DNA of 10,655 bases, from contig CADBMY010000219.1 of the NCBI GenBank assembly GCA_902795905.1, positions 1-10,655 on the forward strand. Reading direction: 5' to 3'. Under the pieces are notes generated by a model. It saw only the letters and a list, made by a program, of their open reading frames with translations. It had not been told where the DNA came from and searched no databases. Made by a program: the position numbers and the translations under genes. The stretch comes from an uncultured Erysipelotrichaceae bacterium. Its GTDB lineage: Bacteria; Bacillota_I; Bacilli_A; Erysipelotrichales; Erysipelotrichaceae. Position 1 is the stretch's first letter; the number at the start of each line of letters is the position of its first letter. Positions 1-10,012 of this stretch are shown in pieces.

Positions 1-224
1 ATGATGATATCCGGATCCTCATAGTCTTCCTTCAGATCGATATTCACTTTTCTGCCGGTCAGTTCTCTGACTGCCTTCAGCAGTCCCTGCCGTTCTTCGT
101 GATATGCCGTTCCCTGCATCCCTGTCAGCTGTCTTTCCAGTTCGCTGATCCGTTTCTTCAGTGCGGACAGTTCAACATACGCAAGCACGCCAAAGATGCC
201 GAATACAAATGCCGCATACTGCAT
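1..224 (-). CDS. Partial membrane-anchored coiled-coil protein, partner of the XRE regulator (3' end beyond window)
   Basis: Only the first 74 codons are present; the frame is open to the window edge. The ATG at 224-222 is chosen because it follows a strong GGAGGA ribosome binding site that lies inside the last codons of the upstream gene. The stop-to-start gap is 3 nt, so translational coupling is likely. Residues 2-17 are hydrophobic (one N-terminal membrane helix). Residues 18-34 (ELSALKKRISELERQL) look like a short coiled coil. From residue 57 the sequence GRKVNIDLKEDYEDPDII lines up without gaps with residues 87-104 of the upstream regulator (GKKVRLQFFDGEADPDLY), suggesting a shared domain. 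I do not recognise a named family. Inference: an anchored partner or sensor for the regulator. It is certain that a frame is open here with a good start; the function is unknown. Confidence 0.75.
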   Translation of the reverse strand, partial: MQYAAFVFGIFGVLAYVELSALKKRISELERQLTGMQGTAYHEERQGLLKAVRELTGRKVNIDLKEDYEDPDII

Positions 225-227
225 ATA

Positions 228-671
228 CTATTCCTCCTCCGTGATCATCATTGATAATACCGAAGACAGCGGGATCAGCTTCTCCTGTACGCCTTTCTTC
301 GTCTCGGCAGAGATCTTGATCCAGCTGCCCTCAAAGCCAAGCACAAGACAGTCTTTTTCATACAGATCAGGATCTGCTTCACCGTCAAAAAACTGCAGTC
401 TGACTTTCTTTCCTACTGTTTCCGCAAGCAGTTTTCCGGCACCTTTTACCGGTGTATGTGTCTCTTCCTGAATGTCATCCTTCAGCAGGTAATCACAGCT
501 GACCTGCAGGATCGCGGCAATATCCGGGATCTTATCGATATCCGGCATTACTGTCCCGGCCTCCCACCGGCTGACTGTCTGCCTGGTCACATTTAATTCC
601 TCCGCAAATTCTGTCTGCGTGATACCGCGGTCCTTACGGCCTGCAGCGATCTTTCTTCCCAGTTCATTCAT
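228..671 (-). CDS. XRE-family helix-turn-helix transcriptional regulator
   Basis: A 147-residue protein starting at MNELGRKIAA. The frame stays open to 698, but the ATG at 671 is preferred because the HTH fold begins right there and AAGGAAG precedes it at workable spacing. Residues 5-61 form a Cro/C1-type (HTH_3) DNA-binding domain: the GITQTEFAEELNV helix pair, the recognition helix TRQTVSRWEAGT (29-40), then DIDKIPDIAAILQVSCDYLL, the usual end of this domain. After a linker, residues 87-143 form a small, probably beta-rich domain (KKVRLQFF, CLVLGFEGSWIKIS, KLIPLSSVLSMMI) that I cannot name. The family binds short inverted repeats and usually represses; a 7+7 inverted repeat lies over its own predicted promoter. 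It is followed after 3 nt by a membrane-anchored protein, presumably co-transcribed. The ligand and regulon are unknown. Confidence 0.9.
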   Translation of the reverse strand: MNELGRKIAAGRKDRGITQTEFAEELNVTRQTVSRWEAGTVMPDIDKIPDIAAILQVSCDYLLKDDIQEETHTPVKGAGKLLAETVGKKVRLQFFDGEADPDLYEKDCLVLGFEGSWIKISAETKKGVQEKLIPLSSVLSMMITEEE

Positions 672-742
672 ATACTTACTTCCTTTCCGCATCCTCATCG
701 TACCTGTTCATCTGCACTCCCACAAGCAATTCTCCTGTTCAG

Positions 743-751
743 AATGTAACA
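743..751 (-). promoter_or_regulatory. Extended -10 promoter for the XRE regulator unit
   Basis: On the minus strand the sequence reads TGT-TACATT: an extended -10 (TGn) followed by a hexamer matching TATAAT at 4 of 6 positions. No convincing -35 box lies 16-18 bases upstream, which the TGn motif could partly compensate. Transcription would start near 736, giving a leader of about 65 nt. The element lies downstream of the terminator at 780-806, so it would give the regulator its own transcription unit. Confidence 0.4.
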
Positions 752-765
752 TGACAGTTTACATT
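743..765. promoter_or_regulatory. Inverted repeat, probable operator of the XRE regulator
   Basis: AATGTAA (743-749) and TTACATT (759-765) are perfect 7-base arms separated by 9 bases. The repeat covers the predicted -10 region of the regulator gene, where bound repressor would block RNA polymerase. Arm length and spacing are of the size expected for an XRE-type dimer. Autoregulation is inferred from position; no second copy of the repeat was seen in the window. Confidence 0.5.
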
Positions 766-779
766 TTATGGATTTATCC

Positions 780-806
780 AAAAAAAGAAGATCCGAAGAT
801 CTTCTT
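780..806 (-). terminator. Intrinsic terminator after the small membrane protein gene
   Basis: The minus-strand transcript reads AAGAAGAUC-UUCG-GAUCUUCUU followed directly by UUUUU: a perfect 9-bp stem (785-793 with 798-806) capped by a stable UUCG tetraloop and a U tract. It begins only 3 nt past the stop codon of the membrane protein gene and separates it from the regulator unit. Confidence 0.93.
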
Positions 807-809
807 GGC

Positions 810-1301
810 TCAGCCTTTTCTCATTCTGCGGTATTTTTTCGGCAGATGTTCCTTCATGAAGTCAATGACTCTCTGTTCATCCTTCGGATCAAAATTGATC
901 GGAATCGAAGAACCTGTCGTTGTTCTGCCGTCTTCCTTGGCAGAACTGACATACAGAACAAACTTCTTGCTTTCCCTGCTGTAATCATACGCACGGACAT
1001 CTTCCCACTTCGTGAACTTGCCGAATGACGCAAACCCGGTCTCACCGATGCCGTCTCTGAGCAGCAGGAAGATAAAGATTGCGTATGTTGTCGGAATGAT
1101 CCTCAGGAAGTCCTGCGGTCCCTCATAACTGAAGAAAGATACGATCGAAAGACCGCCGGCGATCGCAAACAGGATACGGCTTGCATTCCACATCTTATCC
1201 GTGATCGTCAGCTTACTGCGTGTACGTACGACGCCGATCGTCAGCCAGATGCCGAGAGCCAGAAAAATGGCGCCCATGATAAGATTTGTAGATAAACTCA
1301 T
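810..1301 (-). CDS. Small membrane protein with three predicted helices and a cytosolic C-terminal domain
   Basis: A 163-residue hypothetical protein. Hydrophobic stretches at about residues 5-25 (LIMGAIFLALGIWLTIGVV), 42-60 (RILFAIAGGLSIVSFFSY) and 66-82 (LRIIPTTYAIFIFLLL) indicate three membrane helices. The rest (about 90-163) is soluble, with WEDVRAYDYSRESKKFVLYV and a basic tail (KKYRRMRKG). The W-x-D-V-x-x-Y-x-Y pattern followed by beta strands and a final helix is typical of small Firmicutes membrane proteins with a PH-like or DUF5673-like tail; I offer this only as a resemblance. The ATG at 1301 has AGGG about 8 nt upstream and a TATAAT box just before it. The gene is bounded by metK on one side and a strong terminator on the other, so it is probably transcribed alone and possibly also by read-through from metK. 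The function cannot be told from the sequence. Confidence 0.82.
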   Translation of the reverse strand: MSLSTNLIMGAIFLALGIWLTIGVVRTRSKLTITDKMWNASRILFAIAGGLSIVSFFSYEGPQDFLRIIPTTYAIFIFLLLRDGIGETGFASFGKFTKWEDVRAYDYSRESKKFVLYVSSAKEDGRTTTGSSIPINFDPKDEQRVIDFMKEHLPKKYRRMRKG

Positions 1302-1327
1302 ATAAGACCCTCACTTATTTGTATTAG

Positions 1328-1333
1328 ATTATA
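1328..1333 (-). promoter_or_regulatory. -10 box for the small membrane protein gene
   Basis: The minus strand carries a perfect TATAAT 26 nt before the start codon, in the 59-nt gap after metK. No good -35 match lies 16-18 nt upstream (TGTCGA at 17 nt is poor), so promoter strength is uncertain. No U-tract terminator was seen after metK, so read-through from metK could also express this gene. Confidence 0.5.
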
Positions 1334-1360
1334 CACCATACAGGGGCATATCGACAGGAA

Positions 1361-2383
1361 CTAATCACGGAAATGTCCGTACTTTGCCTGTTCCTCGTAG
1401 CAGATCTCCCTCATCTTCAGATCATCGATGATATGCTTGGGCTCACCGCGGACAAACATCTCCTCTTCCGGTTCCAGGTTGCCCTGATCGGAATCAATGT
1501 AGATCGCCAGCGGACTTCTCATACCGATCGCATAGGAGATCTGGATCTCGCACCACTTCAGATGTTTCTTCTCCAGCAGTTCCTTGGCCAGTACACGGGC
1601 ATAATACGCACCGGAAAGATCCACCTTAGTCGGATCCTTGCCGTTCATACAGCCGCCGCCGACATTGGCAAATGACTGATATGCGTCAACGACGATCTTT
1701 CTTCCGGTAAGACCGGCATCACCTTCAAAGCCGCCGATCAGGAACTTGCCGGTAGGATTGATCAGATAGTTCTCTGTCTTGAGGCCATAGGCAGCACACA
1801 GCTCCTCAGCAATGTCGATCAGGATCTTATCGGTCACATCTCTGTGCTCTTCACTGTTGTTGTAGGAGATTGTGAAATCCCTGATGCCTGTCATATTGAA
1901 GTCATCATCATAGATACCGGTGATCTGGGCCTTGCCGTCGGGATAGAAATCCTCATGTGTATGTACCAGTTCATCATACTTTGCCGCAAACTTCTGCAGG
2001 ATGACCATCGCTGTGGGCAGATACTCCGGTGTGTCGTTGCATGCATAGCCAAACATCATGCCCTGGTCGCCTGCACCCATGACTTCCTCGTTGGTACCGA
2101 GGGCGATATCCGCAGACTGCCTGCCGATATTGTCAATGATCTCATAGGTATCGGGATAACCGATGTCTCTTAATACTCTGCGGGCGATCTCAGCGGCGCT
2201 GAAATGTGCCTTCGTTGTCACTTCACCGGTGATGAATATCTTGCCCTTACCGCCGACGGTCTCAATACCGCATCTGCTGAGCGGATCCTGACGCAGGCAG
2301 GCATCCAGGATCGCTCCTGAAATCTGATCACATACTTTGTCAGGATGTCCTCTGAATACGATCTCGTTGCTGTAAACCTTCAT
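1361..2383 (-). CDS. metK: S-adenosylmethionine synthetase (methionine adenosyltransferase), short form
   Basis: Converts ATP and L-methionine to S-adenosylmethionine in the cytosol. Family hallmarks: GHPDK (12-16; ATP/metal-site H and D), TGEVTT (52-57), the signature GAGDQGMMFGYA (103-114), INPTGKF (208-214), GLTGRKI (224-230) and the glycine-rich GGGCMNGKDPTKVD (242-255) with its lysine. At 340 residues it is clearly shorter than the 384-residue E. coli and roughly 400-residue B. subtilis enzymes. The chain stops at YGHFRD, where others continue, and internal loops are trimmed. It also reads R-G-H-P-D-K where most have E-G-H-P-D-K, and K213 where E. coli has the triphosphate-contacting Arg of NPTGRF. 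The frame is intact with no sign of decay. The ATG has AAGGAG only 3 nt upstream. It lies behind a SAM riboswitch, consistent with feedback control by its product. Confidence 0.95.
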   Translation of the reverse strand: MKVYSNEIVFRGHPDKVCDQISGAILDACLRQDPLSRCGIETVGGKGKIFITGEVTTKAHFSAAEIARRVLRDIGYPDTYEIIDNIGRQSADIALGTNEEVMGAGDQGMMFGYACNDTPEYLPTAMVILQKFAAKYDELVHTHEDFYPDGKAQITGIYDDDFNMTGIRDFTISYNNSEEHRDVTDKILIDIAEELCAAYGLKTENYLINPTGKFLIGGFEGDAGLTGRKIVVDAYQSFANVGGGCMNGKDPTKVDLSGAYYARVLAKELLEKKHLKWCEIQISYAIGMRSPLAIYIDSDQGNLEPEEEMFVRGEPKHIIDDLKMREICYEEQAKYGHFRD

Positions 2384-2408
2384 CTTCTCCTTCTTTCTAA
2401 CCTCTAAT

Positions 2409-2438
2409 GAAAAGATCCCGTCACCTATGACGAGATCT
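2409..2438 (-). terminator. Terminator-like hairpin in the metK leader (riboswitch expression platform)
   Basis: The minus-strand RNA forms an 11-bp stem, AGAUCUCGUCA with UGACGGGAUCU (one G-U pair), capped by UAGG and followed by UUUUC. The U tract is short but adequate for an attenuator. It lies 26 nt before the metK start and 3' of the aptamer, the usual place for the switchable terminator of an S-box leader. Its loop and upper stem coincide with the inferred 3' strand of the aptamer's P1 helix. Confidence 0.75.
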
Positions 2439-2542
2439 CCTTAAACAATGTATTCCCATCGTTCAAGCATTAGCACCTTGTCCGTTTCGGATAGGTTGCT
2501 GCACAGTCTGCGGGCTTGTCCCTCGTGTGCTCTTCATAGGCA
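2422..2542 (-). promoter_or_regulatory. SAM-clan riboswitch aptamer upstream of metK
   Basis: The transcript carries the S-box core: AAGAG before P2, GAGGGACAAGCCC (P2b with its loop), AGCAACC and AAGGUGCUAA around P3. Helices found by eye: P2a GCACA/UGUGC (2526-2530, 2501-2505); P2b GGG/CCC with loop ACAAG; P3 containing UCCG-AAA-CGGA (2476-2495); P4, up to 11 bp with loop GGAAUA (2440-2467). The P2 loop CAAG (2515-2518) can pair with CUUG (2464-2467), the expected pseudoknot. P1 can form between UGCCUAUGA (2534-2542) and UCAUAGGUG (2422-2430). The usual GAUGA kink-turn strand is replaced by GCAGAC, and the CAAGCCC loop resembles SAM-IV or SAM-I/IV types, so the exact class is open. Family role: binds S-adenosylmethionine and controls methionine/SAM genes. 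Confidence 0.87.
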
Positions 2543-2547
2543 TACCT

Positions 2548-2576
2548 ATACTAGCACGGACATTCTCCCGTTTCCA
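2548..2576 (-). promoter_or_regulatory. Promoter of the metK riboswitch leader
   Basis: On the minus strand: TGGAAA (-35; 4 of 6 matches, plus positions 2571-2576), a 17-base spacer ending in TGC, then TAGTAT (-10; 4 of 6, 2548-2553). The TGC gives an extended -10. Transcription would start near 2541, almost exactly where the 5' strand of the aptamer's P1 helix begins; this supports both the promoter and the riboswitch boundary. Confidence 0.65.
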
Positions 2577-2593
2577 GTGTTTTTTATGATGTT

Positions 2594-2615
2594 ATATGCT
2601 TTCAGGCAAGCATAT
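2594..2615 (-). other. Stem-loop spanning the clpB stop codon
   Basis: ATATGCTT (2594-2601) and AAGCATAT (2608-2615) are perfect 8-bp arms around a 6-nt loop that contains the clpB TGA. Neither strand has a U tract after it, so it is not a canonical intrinsic terminator. It might protect the 3' end of the operon mRNA or slow the polymerase. No other terminator was found between clpB and the metK promoter. Confidence 0.45.
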
Positions 2616-5166
2616 CCTGTACATCGACGGTATATCCGTCCTCATCCGCATCGACAACGATTGTTCTGCCCTCGATATTCGGGTCTTCAATGATCTTCTT
2701 AGCGATCATCGTTTCAATCGTTCTCTGGATATGACGCTTCATCGGTCTTGCGCCGTATGTCTCATCGGCACCCTGACGGATGATCATCTGCTTGGCTTCA
2801 TCGGTCACTACCAGTTCGATATCCTTCTTCTGCAGACGGTCTCTGAGCTGGTTGAGGAACTTGTCCGCGATCTTCTTCATGATGTCATCATTCAGCGCAT
2901 TGAAGACGATGATCTCATCGATCCTGTTGACAAACTCAGGCTTGAAGGCTGCCCTTACCTCATTCATGTAATGGGTATGACGCATTGCCTGATCCTGTTC
3001 AAACGCATACTGGGAGCCAAGATTGCTGGTCATGATGATGATCGTATTCTTGAAGTCCACGGTAACACCCTTGGAATCGGTGATACGGCCGTCATCAAGC
3101 ACCTGCAGCAGAATGTTGAATACATCCGGATGGGCCTTTTCGATCTCATCCAGCAGGACGATCGAATACGGGTTTCTTCTGACGGCTTCCGTCAGCTGTC
3201 CGCCTTCGTCATAGCCTACATATCCCGGAGGAGCACCGATCAGTCTAGATACACTGAATTTCTCCATGTATTCCGACATATCGATCCTGACGATCTTGTT
3301 TTCATCGTCAAACAGCTGTTCGGCCAGAGCTTTGGCTACTTCTGTCTTACCGACACCGGTAGGTCCCAGGAACATGAATGATCCCAGCGGTCTGTTTTCA
3401 TCCTGGATCTGTGCTTTTGTACGCATGATCGCATCACTGACCAGTTCCAGAGCTTCATCCTGACCCATGACCCGCTGGCGCAGACGGTCATGCAGATGCA
3501 GGATCTTCTGTCTCTCCGTACTGAGCAGACGGCTGACTTCGATATGCGTCCAGCGCGAGACGATCTTGGCGATCATGTCTTCGTCTACTTCCTGGCGGAT
3601 CATCGCATCCTTGTCGCTGATACTGCTTTCGGCGATCTTCTTCTCCAGATTCGGGATCGTATCATACTTCAGTTTGGCTGCTTTCTCATAGTCGGTATCA
3701 TTCTGGGCCTGTGTCAGCTGCAGCTTGGCTGTTTCCAGTTCGGCTTTCCACTGCTTGACATTATCCAGTTCGGCTTTCTCATCACGCCATTTGGACATCC
3801 TGGCTTCGCTTTCTTCCTTCAGGTCTGCCAGCTCACGGGTGATGTCTTCTCTTCTTTCCACGGCTCTCGGATCGGTCTCATCTCTCAGGGATGTCTCTTC
3901 GATCTCCAAAGTCATGATCTTGCGCTGCAGTTCATCCAGATCTGCCGGCATCGAATCCATCTCCACACGGATACATGCACAGGCTTCATCAACGAGATCG
4001 ATCGCCTTATCGGGCAGGAATCTGTCAGTAATATATCTGTGTGACAGCACGGCTGCGGAAACCAGGGCTTCATCCTTGATCTCTACACCGTGATGACTCT
4101 CAAATCTGTCTTTCAGACCACGCAGGATCGAGATCGTATCCTCGACCGAAGGTTCATTGACCATGATCTTCTGGAATCTTCTCTCCAGCGCTCTGTCCTT
4201 CTCGATATACTTGCGGTACTCATCGAAGGTCGTAGCACCGATACACTTAAGTTCACCTCTTGCCAGCATCGGCTTGAGCAGATTTGCGGCATCCATGGAG
4301 CCTTCTGTCTTACCGGCACCGACAAGGTTATGCAGCTCATCAATAAACAGAATAATATTTCCGTCGGCTTTCTTAACCTGGTTCAGGACACCCTTGAGTC
4401 TTTCCTCAAATTCACCGCGGTACTTGGCACCGGCGATCAGGGCACCCATATCCAGTTCGATCAGCTGTTTGTCTTTCAGACCAAGCGGCACATCACCTTT
4501 CATGATACGCCAGGCAAGTCCTTCCACGATGGCTGTCTTACCAACACCGGGTTCACCGATCAGCACCGGGTTATTCTTTGTCTTTCTCGACAGGATCTCG
4601 ATAACTCTTCTGATCTCATCATCTCTGCCGATGACAGGATCGATCTTACCGTCCTTGACATCCTGTACAAGGTCATGTCCGTACTTCTGCAGGGCATCCA
4701 GCTGTCCTTCGTTTCCCTTATCTGTGATCTTTACGCCTCCTCTGCGGTCTTCTTCAGCCGCTTTCAGTTCTTTTACCGTAAAGCCGAATCTCTTCATGAT
4801 CTCCTGGCATACAGAAGCATTGGTCTCAAAGAGACCGATCAAAAACGCTCCTGAGCTCATGTATGTATCTCCCAGTGTCTTCATGTAGTCAAGACCCTTG
4901 AGATAGCCGTCGATCACATGCTGAGCTATATTCGGCTGTGAAGCACTGCTGGTGCGCGGAAGCTTCTGTACAGCTTTCTCAGCAAAACCGGTCAGTGCGC
5001 TCTTTTCGGCATGGAGCCTCGTCCAGATACCGTCAAGATTTGTATCCTCAAGCATGGCCAGAAGAATATGCTCAGGCGTCAGTTCCGGATTATGATTCTC
5101 CTGTGCCTTTGTCAGTGCTGCCATAATGATAGCCTGCAGCTGTTCTGTCATCTGTTCAATATTCAT
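2602..5166 (-). CDS. clpB: ATP-dependent protein disaggregase ClpB (Hsp104 family)
   Basis: An 854-residue, full-length hexameric AAA+ chaperone that threads proteins out of aggregates together with DnaK/DnaJ/GrpE in the cytosol. Domains in order: Clp N-domain (about 1-145); first ATPase with Walker A GEPGVGKT (204-211) and Walker [12 protein letters not shown]; the ClpB-specific coiled-coil M domain (about 400-525, many D/E/K-rich heptads), where DnaK docks; second ATPase with Walker A GPTGVGKT and Walker [15 protein letters not shown]-terminal oligomerisation domain ending QDMLA. The pore-loop motif [13 protein letters not shown] and [16 protein letters not shown] are present. The long M domain and the lack of a ClpP-binding IGF loop separate it from ClpC/ClpA. 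A strong AAGGAGGT precedes the start. It is last in the hrcA operon, 22 nt after dnaJ, with no promoter, CIRCE or CtsR box visible before it, so heat control probably comes from HrcA. Confidence 0.98.
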   Translation of the reverse strand: MNIEQMTEQLQAIIMAALTKAQENHNPELTPEHILLAMLEDTNLDGIWTRLHAEKSALTGFAEKAVQKLPRTSSASQPNIAQHVIDGYLKGLDYMKTLGDTYMSSGAFLIGLFETNASVCQEIMKRFGFTVKELKAAEEDRRGGVKITDKGNEGQLDALQKYGHDLVQDVKDGKIDPVIGRDDEIRRVIEILSRKTKNNPVLIGEPGVGKTAIVEGLAWRIMKGDVPLGLKDKQLIELDMGALIAGAKYRGEFEERLKGVLNQVKKADGNIILFIDELHNLVGAGKTEGSMDAANLLKPMLARGELKCIGATTFDEYRKYIEKDRALERRFQKIMVNEPSVEDTISILRGLKDRFESHHGVEIKDEALVSAAVLSHRYITDRFLPDKAIDLVDEACACIRVEMDSMPADLDELQRKIMTLEIEETSLRDETDPRAVERREDITRELADLKEESEARMSKWRDEKAELDNVKQWKAELETAKLQLTQAQNDTDYEKAAKLKYDTIPNLEKKIAESSISDKDAMIRQEVDEDMIAKIVSRWTHIEVSRLLSTERQKILHLHDRLRQRVMGQDEALELVSDAIMRTKAQIQDENRPLGSFMFLGPTGVGKTEVAKALAEQLFDDENKIVRIDMSEYMEKFSVSRLIGAPPGYVGYDEGGQLTEAVRRNPYSIVLLDEIEKAHPDVFNILLQVLDDGRITDSKGVTVDFKNTIIIMTSNLGSQYAFEQDQAMRHTHYMNEVRAAFKPEFVNRIDEIIVFNALNDDIMKKIADKFLNQLRDRLQKKDIELVVTDEAKQMIIRQGADETYGARPMKRHIQRTIETMIAKKIIEDPNIEGRTIVVDADEDGYTVDVQDMLA

Positions 5167-5170
5167 TCAT

Positions 5171-5185
5171 GCCACCTCCTTTTTG
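5171..5185 (-). promoter_or_regulatory. Strong ribosome binding site of clpB with two nearby ATGs
   Basis: The sequence AAGGAGGTGGC is followed by ATGA and then ATG. The ATG at 5170 opens only a four-codon frame (M-N-E-Y, stop at 5156-5158). The ATG at 5166 opens clpB and sits at the better distance (8 nt from GGAGG), which decides the clpB start. Confidence 0.8.
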
Positions 5186-5188
5186 TGT

Positions 5189-6331
5189 TTAATTGAATTG
5201 ATTCTTGAATTTCTCCCAAATTGATTCTTTCTGGTTATTCTGCAGCTTCTGCAGCTGTGTATACAGTTCTTTCTCTTTTGATGTGAGCTTGCGGTCGATC
5301 TCAATATGCACAGTGCAGAGCTGATCGCCGTTCCTGCCTCCGCGCAGATCCGGCACACCCTTCTCCTTCAGACGCAGGATCGTACCGTTCTGGGTTCCGG
5401 CCGGGATCTTCATCGTCACTTCACCGTGGATCGTCGGTACATCAACAGTCGTACCAAGGGTTGCATCTACGGCTGATACCGGGATCTCGAGGAAGATATT
5501 CTTGCCTTCACGTTCGAACTTCTCATGCGGAAGGACATTGATCTCGATATGCAGGTCGCCGTTAGGACCGCCGTTTGTGCCGCGCTCTCCCTTGCCCGCT
5601 ACACGCACTCTCTGACCGGAATTGATGCCGGCAGGAATATCTACCGTGATATTCTGTTTGATGCGTTTAAAGCCCTTTCCGGCGCACTCACGGCATGGTT
5701 TGCGGATCTTCTTGCCGGTACCCTGACAGTCCGGACATACACCCTGGGTCTGGAAGACACCGAAGGCTGTACGCTGCTGTCTGACCACCGTACCGCTGCC
5801 GCCGCAGGTAGAACATGTCTGGATATCCGAAGGATTCTCAGCCCCCGTTCCCTTACATACCGAACAGGTCTCATCGACATTCAGATCAAATGTACGGGAT
5901 GTACCGAAGCAGGCATCCATGAAGTCAATATCCATGCGCATCAGACGGTCACTGCCCCTCTGCGGTGCTGTATTCCGGTAGGAAGTACGTCCGAAGGGAT
6001 CGCCTCCCATACCGCCCATACCGCCGAAGAAGGATGAGAAGATATCGTTCAGGTCATCAAAACCGCCGGCACTGAAACCGCCGAAGTCCTGACCTGCCTG
6101 AGAACCATCCATACCCGCAAAGCCGAAACGGTCATACGCCGCACGCTTCTTCGGATCACTCAGCACTTCATGTGCCTCATTGATCTCCTTGAACTTCTCC
6201 GCCGCATCAGGCGCCTTATTAATATCTGGATGATACTTCTTGGCAAGTTTACGATAGGCCTTTTTTATATCATCATCACTCGCATCACGGGGTATCCCCA
6301 ACACTTCATAGTAATCTCTTTTTTCAGCCAT
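5189..6331 (-). CDS. dnaJ: Hsp40 co-chaperone DnaJ
   Basis: A type I J-protein of 380 residues that delivers unfolded clients to DnaK and stimulates its ATPase. J domain at 1-70 with HPD at 34-36; Gly/Phe-rich linker at about 70-125 ([11 protein letters not shown]); four zinc-binding CxxCxGxG repeats: CSVCKGTG (156-163), CSTCGGSG (173-180), CPDCQGTG (199-206), CRECAGKG (213-220). Two C-terminal beta domains and a dimerisation tail follow, ending FKNQFN. The frame is open further upstream to 6388, but [12 protein letters not shown] is the canonical DnaJ start and AGG precedes it, so the ATG at 6331 is chosen. It begins 16 nt after the deacetylase stop and ends 22 nt before clpB, so it is inside the operon. 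All four zinc repeats and the HPD are intact. Confidence 0.98.
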   Translation of the reverse strand: MAEKRDYYEVLGIPRDASDDDIKKAYRKLAKKYHPDINKAPDAAEKFKEINEAHEVLSDPKKRAAYDRFGFAGMDGSQAGQDFGGFSAGGFDDLNDIFSSFFGGMGGMGGDPFGRTSYRNTAPQRGSDRLMRMDIDFMDACFGTSRTFDLNVDETCSVCKGTGAENPSDIQTCSTCGGSGTVVRQQRTAFGVFQTQGVCPDCQGTGKKIRKPCRECAGKGFKRIKQNITVDIPAGINSGQRVRVAGKGERGTNGGPNGDLHIEINVLPHEKFEREGKNIFLEIPVSAVDATLGTTVDVPTIHGEVTMKIPAGTQNGTILRLKEKGVPDLRGGRNGDQLCTVHIEIDRKLTSKEKELYTQLQKLQNNQKESIWEKFKNQFN

Positions 6332-6347
6332 ATCTGACCTGCCTTTC

Positions 6348-9444
<3,097 letters not shown>

Positions 9445-9457
9445 TCATTTCCTCCTG

Positions 9458-10012
9458 TCATTCACTGATCTTGACCATGGCTGCTCTGAGCAGTCTGTCT
9501 TTTAACTTATAACCCTTCTGCAGTACTTCAATGACTGTACCGGGTTCAACATCATCTTTAGCTTCTGACATCAGTGCCTGATGCCAGTTCGGATCAAATG
9601 GCTCATTCAGACATTCGATCTCTTCCACGCCTTCCTTCTGCAGTGCTGTTTTAAGCCCCTTGACGATCATTTCCACACCCTTGCGGTAATTCTCATCGGC
9701 TGTTTCCACAGCCAGTGCTCTTTCACAGTTATCCAGTACCGGCAGGAGATTCCTGGCAAAGTCCTGGATCATATACTTGCTTCTCTGTTCAAATTCATTC
9801 TGGAGACGTTTCTTGGTATTCTCCGTATCGGCATAAGCCCTGGCATATTCATTCTTCAGGATATCCACCTTGCTGTTCAGATCTGCGACCTGTGCTTTCA
9901 GTTCTTCGATCTGCTGATCTTTGGGATCTTTCTCTTCGGTGTTCTCCTCAGCTGTTTCTGCCTCGGTTTCCTCAGCCTCTTCCGTCATCTTCTTCTCTTC
10001 ACTGTTTTCCAT
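9458..10012 (-). CDS. grpE: Nucleotide exchange factor GrpE
   Basis: A 184-residue homodimeric co-chaperone that releases ADP from DnaK. The first 30 residues are highly acidic and repetitive (Glu-rich). Residues about 32-95 form the long coiled-coil dimer helix (QQIEELKAQVADLNSKVDIL, then AYADTENTKKRLQNEFEQ). The C-terminal beta domain that contacts DnaK has the family signature: KEGVEEI, FDPNWHQALMSE, VIEVLQKGYKLKDRLLRAAMVKIS. The ATG at 10012 overlaps the end of hrcA by 14 nt and is preceded by GGGGAGGAAACA, a strong ribosome binding site, so translation is likely coupled. Length and motifs are normal. Confidence 0.98.
   Translation of the reverse strand: MENSEEKKMTEEAEETEAETAEENTEEKDPKDQQIEELKAQVADLNSKVDILKNEYARAYADTENTKKRLQNEFEQRSKYMIQDFARNLLPVLDNCERALAVETADENYRKGVEMIVKGLKTALQKEGVEEIECLNEPFDPNWHQALMSEAKDDVEPGTVIEVLQKGYKLKDRLLRAAMVKISE

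Noticed and set aside
1361..2383. metK as a truncated pseudogene because of its short length
   Set aside because: The frame is intact, ends with a family-like YGHF motif, keeps the catalytic residues and is preceded by a complete promoter and riboswitch.
2470..2477. TTAGCACC resembling a CIRCE half-site (TTAGCACTC)
   Set aside because: The matching GAGTGCTAA half at 9-base spacing is absent, and the sequence is explained as the GGUGCUAA core of the SAM riboswitch on the other strand.
2409..2542. SMK box (SAM-III) riboswitch, the class often found on metK in Lactobacillales
   Set aside because: The leader has the GAGGGA, GCAACC and GGUGCUAA core and the P2-P4 layout of the SAM-I/SAM-IV clan, with no ribosome-binding-site-embedded three-way junction.
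2541..2550. Hairpin AUAGG-UAUG-CCUAU upstream of the aptamer as a regulatory stem
   Set aside because: Its 5' arm overlaps the predicted -10 region and would lie before the likely transcription start near 2541, so it is probably not in the RNA.
2596..3381. Plus-strand open frame of 261 codons
   Set aside because: It lies antisense to the conserved 3' part of clpB, has no family motifs, and no ribosome binding site or promoter stands out.
4090..4854. Plus-strand open frame of 254 codons
   Set aside because: It is antisense to the first ATPase domain of clpB; it is a shadow with no motifs of its own.
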